Source: an uncultured bacterium
Lineage (GTDB): Bacteria > Bacteroidota > Bacteroidia > Chitinophagales > Chitinophagaceae
Length of the DNA stretch: 64,000 nucleotides
Direction of reading: 5' to 3'
Assembly (NCBI GenBank): GCA_903920455.1
Contig: CAIXLY010000003.1
Coordinates: forward strand, 1-64,000
Part shown: positions 43,975-53,219 of the stretch, piece by piece
Numbering within the stretch: the first letter of the stretch is position 1
Layout: each line of letters opens with the position of its first letter
Notes under the pieces: generated by a model
Databases searched by the model: none
The model's input: the letters and a program-made list of their open reading frames with translations, nothing else
What the model was told of the DNA's origin: nothing
Program-made: the position numbers and the translations under genes

Positions 43975-45486
43975 ATGTCATCAAACCAGACATCAGCGCA
44001 CCCAAAGGGTCTATATGTTCTTTTTACAACCGAAATGTGGGAGCGATTTAACTACTACGGTATGCGGGCAATTCTGGTGTTGTTCATGACCAAGGCCCTG
44101 ATGTTTGACAAAACAATTGCATCTGGACTCTACGGAAGCTATACCAGCCTTGTTTTTCTCACCCCTTTGATTGGAGGATTCATAGCCGATAGGTACTGGG
44201 GTAATAAAAGATCAATCATTGTAGGTGGACTTACCATGGCGTTGGGGGAATTCATCTTGTTTTTTTGTGCGACAATTTACCAGTCGAACCCCGAACTCTC
44301 TACTTTTCTCTTTTTTAGCGGATTAGGATTTATGATTGCTGGTAACGGGTTCTTTAAGCCAAATATATCATCGATGGTCGGACAACTGTATACTCCTGGC
44401 GACAGAAAAATAGATCCTGCATATACTATATTTTATATGGGCATCAATGTTGGTGGTGCGCTAGGGCCATTTCTCTGTGGCGCCTTTGGAGATACTGGAA
44501 ACCCTGCTGATTTTAAATGGGCGTTTTTGATTGCAGGAATTGGCATGCTGCTCAGTGTAGTTGTTCAACTGCTGTTTCAAGAAAAATACCTTGTCAATGC
44601 AGAAGGAGAATCCATTGGCAATGTCCCGCGGGGAGTAAATGCCAAATTGCTCAACCCTTTGTTTGGTGCAATTGGAATCGGCGTGTTTGCTTCTGTAATG
44701 ATTGCACTATTATATATAGATGCTAAAATGTTCAGCTATATTTTCTATCTGCTCATCGCATCACTGCTCCTCATACTGGCGGTAATCTTTGGGGATAAAT
44801 CGCTTTCTCCGCTAGACAAGAAAAAAGTAGGCGTAATTTTTATACTCTCTTTTTTCGTCATCTTTTTTTGGAGTGCATTTGAACAAGCAGGCGCATCCCT
44901 GACCTTTTTTGCGGATGAACAAACACAACGCAACCTGGGTTTTTATACTGTACCTGCAAGCTTTTTCCAATCATTGAATTCCATTTTTGTAATCGCCTTC
45001 GCACCAGTCTTTGCCTGGATATGGGTCAAATTGGGAAAGCATGATCTTTCATCCCCCACCAAGATGGCATTGGGATTATTTCTGCTATCAATAGGCTATC
45101 TCTGGATTGCCATAGGTGTAAAAGATGTTCAACCTGGTATAAAAGTGAGCATGATGTGGCTGATCGGAATGTATGCACTGCACACTTGGGGAGAACTTTG
45201 TCTTTCACCAATTGGACTTTCATTGGTCAATAAACTTGCTCCCATAAAAATAGCTTCCCTGCTCATGGCGGTATGGTTTCTTGCCAATGCCTTTGCCAAT
45301 AAACTTGCCGGACAGCTGAGCGCCCTTTATCCTGAAAAAGGAACAACAAGTTTTTTGGGATATGAGATGAACAACATGTACGACTTTTTTATATTTTTTG
45401 TAGTGCTATCAGGACTCGCTTCGCTCATCCTTTTTCTTTTGACGAGATGGCTTCAAAAAATGATGAATACTCCCGTGCAGCAATAA
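43975..45486 (+). CDS. Proton-dependent oligopeptide transporter (POT/PTR family)
   Basis: The 503-residue carrier has about 12-14 membrane helices and the POT signature EMWERFNYYGMRAILVLF (ExxER, proton coupling), plus GFIADRYWGNKR and the PTR2 block FYMGINVGGALGPFLCGAFG. It should import di- and tripeptides into the cytoplasm with protons. It heads a tight set with an OPT transporter (22-base gap) and an AlkB-type hydroxylase (18-base gap). Confidence 0.95.
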   Translation: MSSNQTSAHPKGLYVLFTTEMWERFNYYGMRAILVLFMTKALMFDKTIASGLYGSYTSLVFLTPLIGGFIADRYWGNKRSIIVGGLTMALGEFILFFCATIYQSNPELSTFLFFSGLGFMIAGNGFFKPNISSMVGQLYTPGDRKIDPAYTIFYMGINVGGALGPFLCGAFGDTGNPADFKWAFLIAGIGMLLSVVVQLLFQEKYLVNAEGESIGNVPRGVNAKLLNPLFGAIGIGVFASVMIALLYIDAKMFSYIFYLLIASLLLILAVIFGDKSLSPLDKKKVGVIFILSFFVIFFWSAFEQAGASLTFFADEQTQRNLGFYTVPASFFQSLNSIFVIAFAPVFAWIWVKLGKHDLSSPTKMALGLFLLSIGYLWIAIGVKDVQPGIKVSMMWLIGMYALHTWGELCLSPIGLSLVNKLAPIKIASLLMAVWFLANAFANKLAGQLSALYPEKGTTSFLGYEMNNMYDFFIFFVVLSGLASLILFLLTRWLQKMMNTPVQQ

Positions 45487-45508
45487 AACCAACTAAACAA
45501 CTGCTTTT

Positions 45509-47551
45509 ATGTCAGAAAAGAAATTCTACCCTTTCATAACTCCAGAAACTGCGATGAAAGAGTTCACGCTCAAGGCAGTCATTACTGGATCGTGCTTTGG
45601 CATCATCTTTGGCGCAGCAACTGTTTACCTTGCGCTAAAAGCGGGACTTACCGTATCTGCATCAATTCCGATTGCAGTAATGTCAATTGCACTGAGCAAA
45701 CTATTTCTGAAAACAACCATTCTTGAAAACAACATCATCCAAACCACTGGGTCTGCAGGCGAAAGTATTGCAGCAGGTGTTGTGTTCACTTTACCAGGGT
45801 TTCTTTTTTTAAGCGAAAGCAACAGCGCTGACTATTTTAATTACCTCACCATTTTGATTCTTGCCATCTTTGGCGGCATGCTTGGAACCATGATGATGAT
45901 TCCTTTAAGAAGTGCGCTGATTGTAAAAGAACACAATACCCTTCCCTATCCTGAAGGAACTGCCTGTGCTTCAGTTTTAAAGGCAGGAGAAAAAGGAGGA
46001 AATTTTGCAAAGACAGCCTTCACAGGACTTGGCGTTGCAACCGCATATGCCTTTCTTCAAAAAATAATGCACCTGATTGCTGAGACCCCCTCATACATCA
46101 CAGCACAAACAAATAAATATCTTCCTTCTGCAAAAGTGAGTGGAGAGATCACACCTGAATACCTGGGTGTTGGATATATTATTGGTCCGAAAATTGCGGG
46201 CGTGCTTGTTGCAGGAAGTGTGCTCACTTGGTTCGTTTTCAACCCGCTACTGGCAACGATAGTACCTGCCGATGTAATTGCCAATCAGCTGATCAAACTA
46301 GGGTACCTAAAAGATATTGCAACACCAGGCGGACCCGGTGGATGGAATCCGCTAACCCATGAATTCAGCGACTATGCTGTTGCAATCTATCGGGCATTCG
46401 TCAGACAGATTGGGGCTGGCGCAGTCGCAGCAGGCGGCTTCATTACCCTAATCAAAACCATTCCAACCATCATATCCTCCTTTAAGGGAAGCATTGGAAG
46501 TATACGCTCAGGTAATGAAGAGGCCAAGAAGGTGCTCAGAACAGAAAGAGACCTCTCCCTAAAAATTGTTCTTTGGGGAAGCTTGGGACTGATCTTACTT
46601 ATGACCATCATGCCTCAGGTACCTGGGGAGGGAATCTTAAGCAAATTGATATTGGGCATACTTGTTGTTTTCTTTGGTGCATTTTTTGTAACCGTTTCAT
46701 CGAGAATTGTGGGATTGATTGGATCCTCAAACAATCCAATATCTGGAATGACCATAGCCACCATCATGGGCACTTGTCTTGTTTTCATTGCCATCGGATG
46801 GACAGGCAAGGTATATGAACCCATGGCACTTGTAGTGGGCGGAATCATTTGCATTGCCGCAGCAAATGCAGGCGCAACATCACAAGACCTGAAAACAGGA
46901 TACCTTCTTGGAGCAACGCCGCGTGCACAACAAATAGCATTGTTTATCGGTGCCATTGTTTCTTCTATCGCTATTGGATTTACAATCAAAGTACTTGATA
47001 CCCCAACACAGGAAATGATTTCATCTGGAATTTATCATGCCATTGGCACTGACCAATATGCAGCGCCGCAAGCAACATTGATGGCAACATTAATCAAGGG
47101 GATATTATCATTTAACCTCGATTGGCAGTTTGTGTTGGTGGGCGTAGCAATAGCTGTAGTCATGGAACTCTGTGGCATAAAGGCACTAAGTTTTGCGATT
47201 GGCATATACCTACCATTGTCAACCACATTGCCCATCTTCATTGGTGGTGCAATACGGGGGCTGGTTGATGCAAAGAAGAACAAAAAGAAGCAAATTGACG
47301 AAGAGGAAGATTTAAGAAAAGGGAACTTATTTGCAACCGGATTGGTTGCTGGAGGGGCGATTGCAGGAGTGATTGTAGCATTCCTCTCGGCCAATGAAAC
47401 CATTGCAAAAAATCTAACCTATTTGAGCCTTGAAGCGTCCCTCACAACAATATTAGGGGAACACGGTTATTATCTATTGGGAACCCTGCTGTTCTTTTCA
47501 ATGGCATTTCTATTGTATAGAATAGCAATAAAAGAAGATAAAACTGAATAA
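45509..47551 (+). CDS. OPT family oligopeptide transporter
   Basis: The 680-residue carrier has about 15-16 membrane helices and OPT blocks near the N terminus (VYLALKAGLTVSASIPIAVM, NNIIQTTGSAGESIAAGVVF) and PYPEGTACASVLKAGEKGG. OPT members carry peptides or metal-chelate complexes; bacterial forms are poorly studied. A basic cytoplasmic loop (KKNKKKQIDEEEDLRKGN) lies near the C terminus. Together with the preceding POT gene it suggests that the operon deals with peptide uptake. Confidence 0.94.
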   Translation: MSEKKFYPFITPETAMKEFTLKAVITGSCFGIIFGAATVYLALKAGLTVSASIPIAVMSIALSKLFLKTTILENNIIQTTGSAGESIAAGVVFTLPGFLFLSESNSADYFNYLTILILAIFGGMLGTMMMIPLRSALIVKEHNTLPYPEGTACASVLKAGEKGGNFAKTAFTGLGVATAYAFLQKIMHLIAETPSYITAQTNKYLPSAKVSGEITPEYLGVGYIIGPKIAGVLVAGSVLTWFVFNPLLATIVPADVIANQLIKLGYLKDIATPGGPGGWNPLTHEFSDYAVAIYRAFVRQIGAGAVAAGGFITLIKTIPTIISSFKGSIGSIRSGNEEAKKVLRTERDLSLKIVLWGSLGLILLMTIMPQVPGEGILSKLILGILVVFFGAFFVTVSSRIVGLIGSSNNPISGMTIATIMGTCLVFIAIGWTGKVYEPMALVVGGIICIAAANAGATSQDLKTGYLLGATPRAQQIALFIGAIVSSIAIGFTIKVLDTPTQEMISSGIYHAIGTDQYAAPQATLMATLIKGILSFNLDWQFVLVGVAIAVVMELCGIKALSFAIGIYLPLSTTLPIFIGGAIRGLVDAKKNKKKQIDEEEDLRKGNLFATGLVAGGAIAGVIVAFLSANETIAKNLTYLSLEASLTTILGEHGYYLLGTLLFFSMAFLLYRIAIKEDKTE

Positions 47552-47569
47552 CAACATAAATAGACGATC

Positions 47570-48616
47570 ATGCGTATTCGAGCCTTAAAGTTTGCCGCCC
47601 CTATGAGTATCTATGTGCTGTCTTATTTTGCCTTCACTCAAACAGGTTGGGCAATTGCCTGGCCTTTGCTCTACGTATGGGCTTTTATTCCTTTTATAGA
47701 ATTGCTGGTTTCTCCCAAATCAGAAAACCTAGATGCTGCGGAAGAACAAGTGGCTAAAGAAGATAGGACATATGACATCTGGCTTTACCTCATGGTGCCG
47801 CTTCAGTATGGTGCACTAGCGATGTTCTTGTTTTCTGTTCGAGATTCATCACTCAGTAGCATGGAGCTCATAGGAAGAATTTTAGTCATGGGCCTCCTCT
47901 GTGGCACATTTGGAATAAACGTTGGTCATGAGCTTGGCCATCGTAAGCATCTCTACGAACGCAACATGGCAAAGGCATTGCTGCTCACATCCCTTTACAT
48001 GCATTTTTATATAGAACACAACAAAGGGCATCACAAAAATGTCTCTACAAAAGAAGATCCCAGCAGTGCAAGAAGAGGAGAATCGGTTTATCAATTTTAC
48101 TTTCGATCTGTCATCCTGGGATATTTGTCGTCATGGAAAATCGCAGCAGAAGACCAACGCAAAAAAGGACTTCCCGTGTTTCATTACACCAATCAAATGC
48201 TACAATTTCAACTCATGCAATTGATGCTGATTGGTATTATATATTTTGTATTTGGAGCAACCATCATGTTGTATTTTATCGCAGCAGCAACGATTGGATT
48301 TCTCCTCTTGGAAACCGTTAATTATATTGAACACTACGGACTGCAAAGAAAGAAAACTGAAACTGGCTATGAGCGAGCAATGCCCGAACACAGTTGGAAT
48401 AGCAGCCACATTCTTGGCAGACTCATGCTGTTTGAACTATCAAGACATAGCGACCATCACTACATGGCAAGTAAAAAATATCAAGTATTAAAGCACTATG
48501 AGGAAGCACCACAAATGCCTACAGGTTACCCAGGAATGATGCTGCTGTCGCTCATCCCCCCGATTTGGTTTGGCATCATGAACAAAAAGCTGGATGCCTC
48601 GAGCACGCATGTTTAG
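47570..48616 (+). CDS. AlkB-type membrane-bound alkane/fatty-acyl hydroxylase
   Basis: Membrane non-haem diiron monooxygenase. The 348 residues have about six membrane helices and all four His clusters of AlkB: NVGHELGHRKH, IEHNKGHHKNVSTKEDPSSA, NYIEHYGL and LFELSRHSDHH, then the C-terminal QMPTGYPGMMLLSLIPP. This pattern is that of alkane 1-monooxygenase, not merely of generic fatty-acid desaturases. No rubredoxin or rubredoxin reductase gene is near, although AlkB needs one. The last codon overlaps the stop of serS, which is convergent. Substrate may be medium-chain alkanes or a lipid. Confidence 0.92.
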   Translation: MRIRALKFAAPMSIYVLSYFAFTQTGWAIAWPLLYVWAFIPFIELLVSPKSENLDAAEEQVAKEDRTYDIWLYLMVPLQYGALAMFLFSVRDSSLSSMELIGRILVMGLLCGTFGINVGHELGHRKHLYERNMAKALLLTSLYMHFYIEHNKGHHKNVSTKEDPSSARRGESVYQFYFRSVILGYLSSWKIAAEDQRKKGLPVFHYTNQMLQFQLMQLMLIGIIYFVFGATIMLYFIAAATIGFLLLETVNYIEHYGLQRKKTETGYERAMPEHSWNSSHILGRLMLFELSRHSDHHYMASKKYQVLKHYEEAPQMPTGYPGMMLLSLIPPIWFGIMNKKLDASSTHV

Positions 48617-49884
48617 GAAATTATTGCAGCACCAAAATAAGGACGAAGTACTGCTGGGATATTGATGCCTTCAGCCGTTTGATTATTCTCCAACAAGCTT
48701 GCAAGAATACGCGGAAGAGCCAATGAGCTGCCGTTCAATGAATGCAAGAGTTGTGTTTTACCCTGTTCATCTTTGGTACGAATTTTCATTCTATTGGTTT
48801 GAAACGTCTCAAAGTTAGAAACAGAGCTTACCTCGAGCCATCGCTGCTGAGCTGCACTATATACCTCAAAATCATAAGTCAGAGCTGAAGCAAAACTCAT
48901 GTCACCACCACAGAGCCTAAGTACACGATACGGAAGCTCTAAGGATTGAATTAATTTCTCCACATGGGATACCATCTCGTCCAATGCAGCATAACTTTTT
49001 TCCGCTTCGGTCAGGCAAACAATTTCAACCTTATCAAACTGATGAACTCGATTTAATCCGCGAACATCTTTACCAAAGCTTCCTGCCTCCCTTCTAAAAC
49101 ACGGAGTATAGGCAGTCATTTTTACAGGCAACGAAGACTGAGGGATAATTTCATCACGATAGATATTTGTTACTGGAACCTCGGCAGTTGGAATGAGATA
49201 AAAATTATCTGCGGGCATATAATACATTTGACCTTCCTTATCGGGAAGCTGGCCTGTTCCATAAGCAGAGGCCTCATTGACCATGAAAGGAGGAAGATAT
49301 TCAGTATACCCAGCTGCGGTATTATAATCAAGAAAATATTGAATCAACGCACGCTGTAATTTTGCGCCTCGCCCCTTGTACAATGGGAAACCACTTCCAG
49401 TTATTTTTACACCAGTTTGAAAATCGACCAAATCGTAGGTTGTAATAAGATCCCAGTGGGGTACAGCGCCATCATAGAGCAATGGGGTGTCGGCAGACTG
49501 CCTTACCACCTGATTGTCTTCTGCACCAACACCTGCCGGTACGATTTCATTCGGGATATTTGGAAGACGCACGAGCAGCTTACTCAGCAGTTCTTCAGTT
49601 TCTGCCAATTGAACCGCAAAGCCATCAATCGCCTCTTTCAATTCAGCTACCTGATTCTTACTGGCCTCTGCCTCCTCTTTATGACCTTGGGCAATTAATA
49701 CACCAATGGCCTTAGATGCTGCATTGCGTTTTGCAAGAAGATCATCAGACTGCCCCTGTAATTTCTTACGAAGGTCATCAGCTTCCAGCACCCTGTCTAA
49801 AAGATCAAGCTCTTTGAAGTTTTTCTTTTTCAAGCCTGATAGTACCTTTTCCTTTTGGCTGCGAATGAATCCTAACTGAAGCAT
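48613..49884 (-). CDS. serS: Seryl-tRNA synthetase
   Basis: SerS charges tRNA-Ser and is also the entry step to selenocysteinyl-tRNA where present. I start at 49884 (MLQLGFIRSQKEKVLSGL) because this matches the family N terminus; the frame remains open for 19 codons more. About 423 residues: N-terminal tRNA-binding coiled coil (about 30-100) and class II core with motif 2 CFRREAGSFGKDVRGLNRVH, motif 3 SLNGSSLALPRILASLLEN and the SSVSNFETFQTNRM block. Its stop codon overlaps the alkB stop tail to tail. Confidence 0.96.
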   Translation of the reverse strand: MLQLGFIRSQKEKVLSGLKKKNFKELDLLDRVLEADDLRKKLQGQSDDLLAKRNAASKAIGVLIAQGHKEEAEASKNQVAELKEAIDGFAVQLAETEELLSKLLVRLPNIPNEIVPAGVGAEDNQVVRQSADTPLLYDGAVPHWDLITTYDLVDFQTGVKITGSGFPLYKGRGAKLQRALIQYFLDYNTAAGYTEYLPPFMVNEASAYGTGQLPDKEGQMYYMPADNFYLIPTAEVPVTNIYRDEIIPQSSLPVKMTAYTPCFRREAGSFGKDVRGLNRVHQFDKVEIVCLTEAEKSYAALDEMVSHVEKLIQSLELPYRVLRLCGGDMSFASALTYDFEVYSAAQQRWLEVSSVSNFETFQTNRMKIRTKDEQGKTQLLHSLNGSSLALPRILASLLENNQTAEGINIPAVLRPYFGAAIIS

Positions 49885-49965
49885 TGTGTCCCTTTTTTTG
49901 CGAAGATAAGCAATCAACCAAGAAGCCCGCACCAGTTGCATTGTAATCTTGATTAGCTTTGCAGC

Positions 49966-50313
49966 ATGATGACATCAGATGATCTGCAGGCCAGGTGGTG
50001 GAAATTGGAGGAAAAGCTCATGAGTAGGTTTGATAAAAAGCCTGACATGGAAGCAATCTTGTTTCTCATCGGGATCCAGGAAGTAGGTGGAACAGGCCAC
50101 AGTTTTACCAAAGAGCAAAAACAAGACCTCATGCATGTGGCCGTCTGCACCCTGCTTTCCCCAGGGGGATATTATGAGCACGAAGGATGGGATGAAGATG
50201 GGTGGCCCCACTTCAAGCAAATAAAGGAATTGCCAGTGATGCACATGATTGAGCAGGAAAATTTCATGAAAGACCATGTGCTGTTTTACTTTGCCCAACA
50301 CGAATTTCTATGA
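49966..50313 (+). CDS. Small conserved-looking protein, unknown function
   Basis: This 115-residue protein has no signal peptide or membrane helix and is rich in His, Glu and aromatic residues (YYEHEGWDEDGWPHFKQ). I do not recognise a family. The coding signal is convincing because the gene is compact, its 3' end overlaps the cyclophilin start by four bases (ATGA), and codon use resembles the neighbours. Two adjacent ATGs open the frame; either may be used. It is probably a soluble cytoplasmic protein cotranscribed with the exported cyclophilin. Confidence 0.75.
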   Translation: MMTSDDLQARWWKLEEKLMSRFDKKPDMEAILFLIGIQEVGGTGHSFTKEQKQDLMHVAVCTLLSPGGYYEHEGWDEDGWPHFKQIKELPVMHMIEQENFMKDHVLFYFAQHEFL

Positions 50314-51032
50314 ACAGATACAAATGCTCATGCATTGCCTTGTTTTCACTCTTAACCATTCAGTTTGCTGCGATAGCACAGCCTACAGGTAAAGTGAAAA
50401 AATCAGACTTAAAAAAAGATGTCCTCATCCAAACGGATTCAGGAAACATCGTTATCAGATTAAGTGACGCTACCCCAATTCACCGCGATAATTTCATCAT
50501 GTTGGTTCGCTCAGGTTTTTACAAGGGTATCGGCTTTCACCGGGTAATTGCAGGATTTATGATTCAGGCGGGAGATGAGAAGAGTAGGCAAGATGCAGAC
50601 AGTACGAAGTTTTTAAAGCCCTATACCCTCCCCGCAGAATTCACGACCTCACTTTTCCATAAAAAAGGAATGCTTGCAGCGGCCAGAATGGGAGACAATG
50701 TGAACCCCAACAAGGAAAGCAGCGGAACACAGTTCTATATAGTACAAGGGAAGAAATTTACAGATGCTTCCCTCGATTCTGTAGAAACCTTTAGGATGAA
50801 GGGAAGAAAAATACCTTTGGAACAGCGCACCGTTTACAAAAACATGGGAGGTACACCACACCTTGACCAGAACTATACCATCTTTGGCGAATTGGTCAGC
50901 GGCATTGAGGTAGTTGATAAGATTGCAGCTACAAAAACAACTGGAATGGAAGCTGCCGACAAACCTATTCAAGCCATTAGGATTCGCGAAACAAAAATGG
51001 TGAGACGAAAAACTGACACTAGTCATAAATAA
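50310..51032 (+). CDS. Exported cyclophilin-type peptidyl-prolyl isomerase
   Basis: The 240-residue protein has a Sec signal peptide, then a cyclophilin domain: DSGNIVIRLSDATPIHRDNF, GFHRVIAGFMIQAGD with the catalytic Arg, SSGTQFYIVQGKKF, and HLDQNYTIFGELVSGIEVVD. It should speed proline isomerisation of exported proteins in the periplasm. There is an insertion of about 40 residues in the core (TDASLDSVETFRMKGRKIP) compared with minimal cyclophilins. Its ATG overlaps the preceding gene. Confidence 0.94.
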   Translation: MNRYKCSCIALFSLLTIQFAAIAQPTGKVKKSDLKKDVLIQTDSGNIVIRLSDATPIHRDNFIMLVRSGFYKGIGFHRVIAGFMIQAGDEKSRQDADSTKFLKPYTLPAEFTTSLFHKKGMLAAARMGDNVNPNKESSGTQFYIVQGKKFTDASLDSVETFRMKGRKIPLEQRTVYKNMGGTPHLDQNYTIFGELVSGIEVVDKIAATKTTGMEAADKPIQAIRIRETKMVRRKTDTSHK

Positions 51033-51104
51033 TAAATTCGCTCAGTAGAAAGAAATCTTAGATAGAAAAAGTAAAAAGCAGTAAACTTGTAAAAAATATC
51101 ACAA

Positions 51105-51485
51105 ATGAATTTTCCAGAAAACTTGCGCTATACCAAAGAACACGAATGGATTTCTATTGAAGGCAATGTTGCCACCATTGGAATCACTGAATTTGCTCAA
51201 GGTGAATTGGGAGATATCATTTATGTTGATATTGAATCTCTTGGAAAGGAGCTAACAGCGAACGCTGTTTTTGGCACAGTTGAAGCAGTAAAGACAGTAA
51301 GTGATTTGTTCCTTCCTATTGCTGGAACCCCTACTGAAAAAAACCCTCTACTTGAAAGCCAGCCTGAGCTTGTCAACCAAGATCCTTATGGGGATGGCTG
51401 GATGGTCAAAATGACCATCAGTAACCCATCAGAAATTGACAGCCTACTTGATGTAGCTTCTTACAAAGCACTCATTGGCGCTTAG
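51105..51485 (+). CDS. gcvH: Glycine cleavage system H protein
   Basis: GcvH carries the aminomethyl group on a lipoyl arm between the P, T and L proteins. The 126-residue length is standard, and the lipoylated Lys63 lies in GTVEAVKTVSDL. Other blocks: YTKEHEWISIEGN, GITEFAQGELGDIIYVD, and NQDPYGDGWMVKM. The gcvP and gcvT genes are not nearby, so the gene stands alone. A VanZ-like gene follows after one base. Confidence 0.97.
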   Translation: MNFPENLRYTKEHEWISIEGNVATIGITEFAQGELGDIIYVDIESLGKELTANAVFGTVEAVKTVSDLFLPIAGTPTEKNPLLESQPELVNQDPYGDGWMVKMTISNPSEIDSLLDVASYKALIGA

Positions 51486-51486
51486 C

Positions 51487-51867
51487 ATGATAAGAAGGCT
51501 TCTGGAGAGCATATGGACAGGAATAGGCTGGACCCTCGCAATTTTTTTCTTGCTCAGCATGGACACCCATGATATAATTACTACTCCAGGATTCTTCGAC
51601 AAGTTGCAGATTGACAAATTGATCCATTTCTTACTTTTTGGGGCATACTCAGTTTTATGGGGTAGCTATATAGCAGCTAACACATCCATCAAATTAAAAC
51701 CAATACTGATATTGCTCATTGTATCAGGATCCCTTTATGGCTTGGGAATGGAGTTCTACCAAAAGTTTTTTACCGACAGGATGTTTTCCATTTGGGATGC
51801 GGTTGCGGATGCAGTTGGTGCAGTGGCTGGAGCAGCAGTCATAAAAAAAAAGCCCCTATGGAAATAG
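51487..51867 (+). CDS. VanZ-like membrane protein
   Basis: The 126-residue product (start MIRRLLESIW) has four hydrophobic segments and the VanZ-like layout with DKLIHFLLFGAYSVLWG and a C-terminal RMFSIWDAVADAVGAVAGA. VanZ in Enterococcus gives low-level teicoplanin resistance, but small members like this are general and of unknown role. The start codon lies one base after the gcvH stop. The stop codon is inside a hairpin that acts as terminator for the opposite prfA transcript. Confidence 0.8.
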   Translation: MIRRLLESIWTGIGWTLAIFFLLSMDTHDIITTPGFFDKLQIDKLIHFLLFGAYSVLWGSYIAANTSIKLKPILILLIVSGSLYGLGMEFYQKFFTDRMFSIWDAVADAVGAVAGAAVIKKKPLWK

Positions 51868-51871
51868 GGGC
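51843..51871 (-). terminator. Intrinsic terminator for prfA, overlapping the VanZ-like gene end
   Basis: An 8-bp stem (51852-51859 with 51864-51871, arm GCCCCTAT) is followed on the minus strand by nine U. It lies about 220 bases behind the prfA stop. The remaining 51872-52092 interval is AT-rich and shows no gene I can support. Confidence 0.85.
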
Positions 51872-52092
51872 CGTAACCAAAACTAACTGCTTATGAGAAA
51901 ACAAATTTTATATTAGATGTTATTGGGAGATATTTTCCATTGTTTTTAGATGTTAAAGATTTCAAAATACCCTCAACCACTAATTGATGGATACAACACA
52001 AGGTATAGACGAAAAACAAACGTCTGAGTTTGTTAAAGCCTATATAAATTGGAAAATTATTTTTTTACAACAAAAGCAACTGACAAGAATAC

Positions 52093-53151
52093 TTACTGTG
52101 TGAGCTTACTGGCATTTTCAGCAAACTGAAGTGCTTCAATCAGTTCACCGATGTTCCCATTTAGAACATCTTGGAGATTATATAAGGTCATGCCAATGCG
52201 GTGGTCAGTAACTCGGCCTTGAGGATAATTATAGGTTCTAATTTTAGCGGAACGATCTCCGGTACTTACTATGCTTTTTCTATGTCTGGAAATCTCATCC
52301 TCTTGTTTTCTTACCTGCTCTTCATAGAGTCTGGTTCTCAACATTTGCATGGCCTTCTCTCTGTTTCCCAGCTGCGTTCTTTCGGTCTGGCAGATAACCA
52401 CAGTTCCAGTTGCAATGTGGGTTAGCATTACTTTGGTTTCAACCTTATTTACATTCTGTCCACCTGCACCTCCACTTCTTGAAGTTTCCATTTTTACGTC
52501 ACTATCTCTTATGTCAACATCAACTTCCTCAGCCTCGGGCATCACAGCAACCGTAGCGGCACTGGTGTGAACCCTTCCACTTGCTTCTGTATTAGGCACA
52601 CGCTGAACCCTATGCACACCACTTTCAAACTTCAATGTTCCATAAACCTCGTCACCGATTACTTCTAACTGTACTTCTTTATATCCTCCCATCGTGCCCT
52701 CACTGTCAGAAAGTATAGCGGTCTTCCAACCCTTACCTTCACAGTAGCGGATGTACATGCGAAGGAGATCTCCTGCAAACAAGGATGCTTCATCCCCACC
52801 AGTTCCAGCACGAATCTCAAGAATGGCATTCTTATCATCCTGAGGATCCTTAGGTATAAGCATATTCCTGACCTGCCTTTCAATCGCATCTTTTTGCTGC
52901 TCCAACTGGCTCGTTTCTGCCTTGGCCAATTCTCGCAATTCATCATCATCTCCCATCAATGCTTCACGATTGAAGTCGATATCAGACAGTAAGGTTTTAT
53001 ACTCTTTATACACCAGTACAATCTTTTCAAGGCTACGATACTCCTTGGAAAGCTGACTAAAACGCTTGTTGTCGTTCACAATAGCCGGATTGGTCAGGGC
53101 TACCCCGATATCGTCAAATTTGGCCTTTATTGCTTCTAATTTGTCTAACAT
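52093..53151 (-). CDS. prfA: Peptide chain release factor 1
   Basis: RF1 reads UAA and UAG and triggers peptide release. The 352-residue length is standard. The catalytic GGQ is in [14 protein letters not shown], and the domain 2 block [21 protein letters not shown] is clear. The closing [20 protein letters not shown] also fits. The gene has a full -7 promoter match upstream and is divergent from the amidohydrolase gene. Confidence 0.97.
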   Translation of the reverse strand: MLDKLEAIKAKFDDIGVALTNPAIVNDNKRFSQLSKEYRSLEKIVLVYKEYKTLLSDIDFNREALMGDDDELRELAKAETSQLEQQKDAIERQVRNMLIPKDPQDDKNAILEIRAGTGGDEASLFAGDLLRMYIRYCEGKGWKTAILSDSEGTMGGYKEVQLEVIGDEVYGTLKFESGVHRVQRVPNTEASGRVHTSAATVAVMPEAEEVDVDIRDSDVKMETSRSGGAGGQNVNKVETKVMLTHIATGTVVICQTERTQLGNREKAMQMLRTRLYEEQVRKQEDEISRHRKSIVSTGDRSAKIRTYNYPQGRVTDHRIGMTLYNLQDVLNGNIGELIEALQFAENASKLTQ

Positions 53152-53197
53152 AATATTAACCGTAAACTGTCCGCCAATTAATCTTTAATTTCGCATG

Positions 53198-53205
53198 CAA
53201 AGTTA
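53198..53205 (-). promoter_or_regulatory. -7 promoter element of prfA
   Basis: The minus strand reads TAACTTTG, a full match to TAnnTTTG, 46 bases upstream of the ATG. The -33 region is not convincing. Confidence 0.5.
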
Positions 53206-53219
53206 CTTCTTTTAAAGAG

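Noticed and set aside
49885-49941. N-terminal extension of seryl-tRNA synthetase
   Set aside because: The conserved N terminus starts at 49884; the upstream codons do not match the family.
51987-52103. Short open frame of 38 codons in the gap behind the VanZ-like gene
   Set aside because: It runs into the 3' end of prfA on the opposite strand, has no ribosome binding site and no recognisable pattern, so chance is the simpler explanation.
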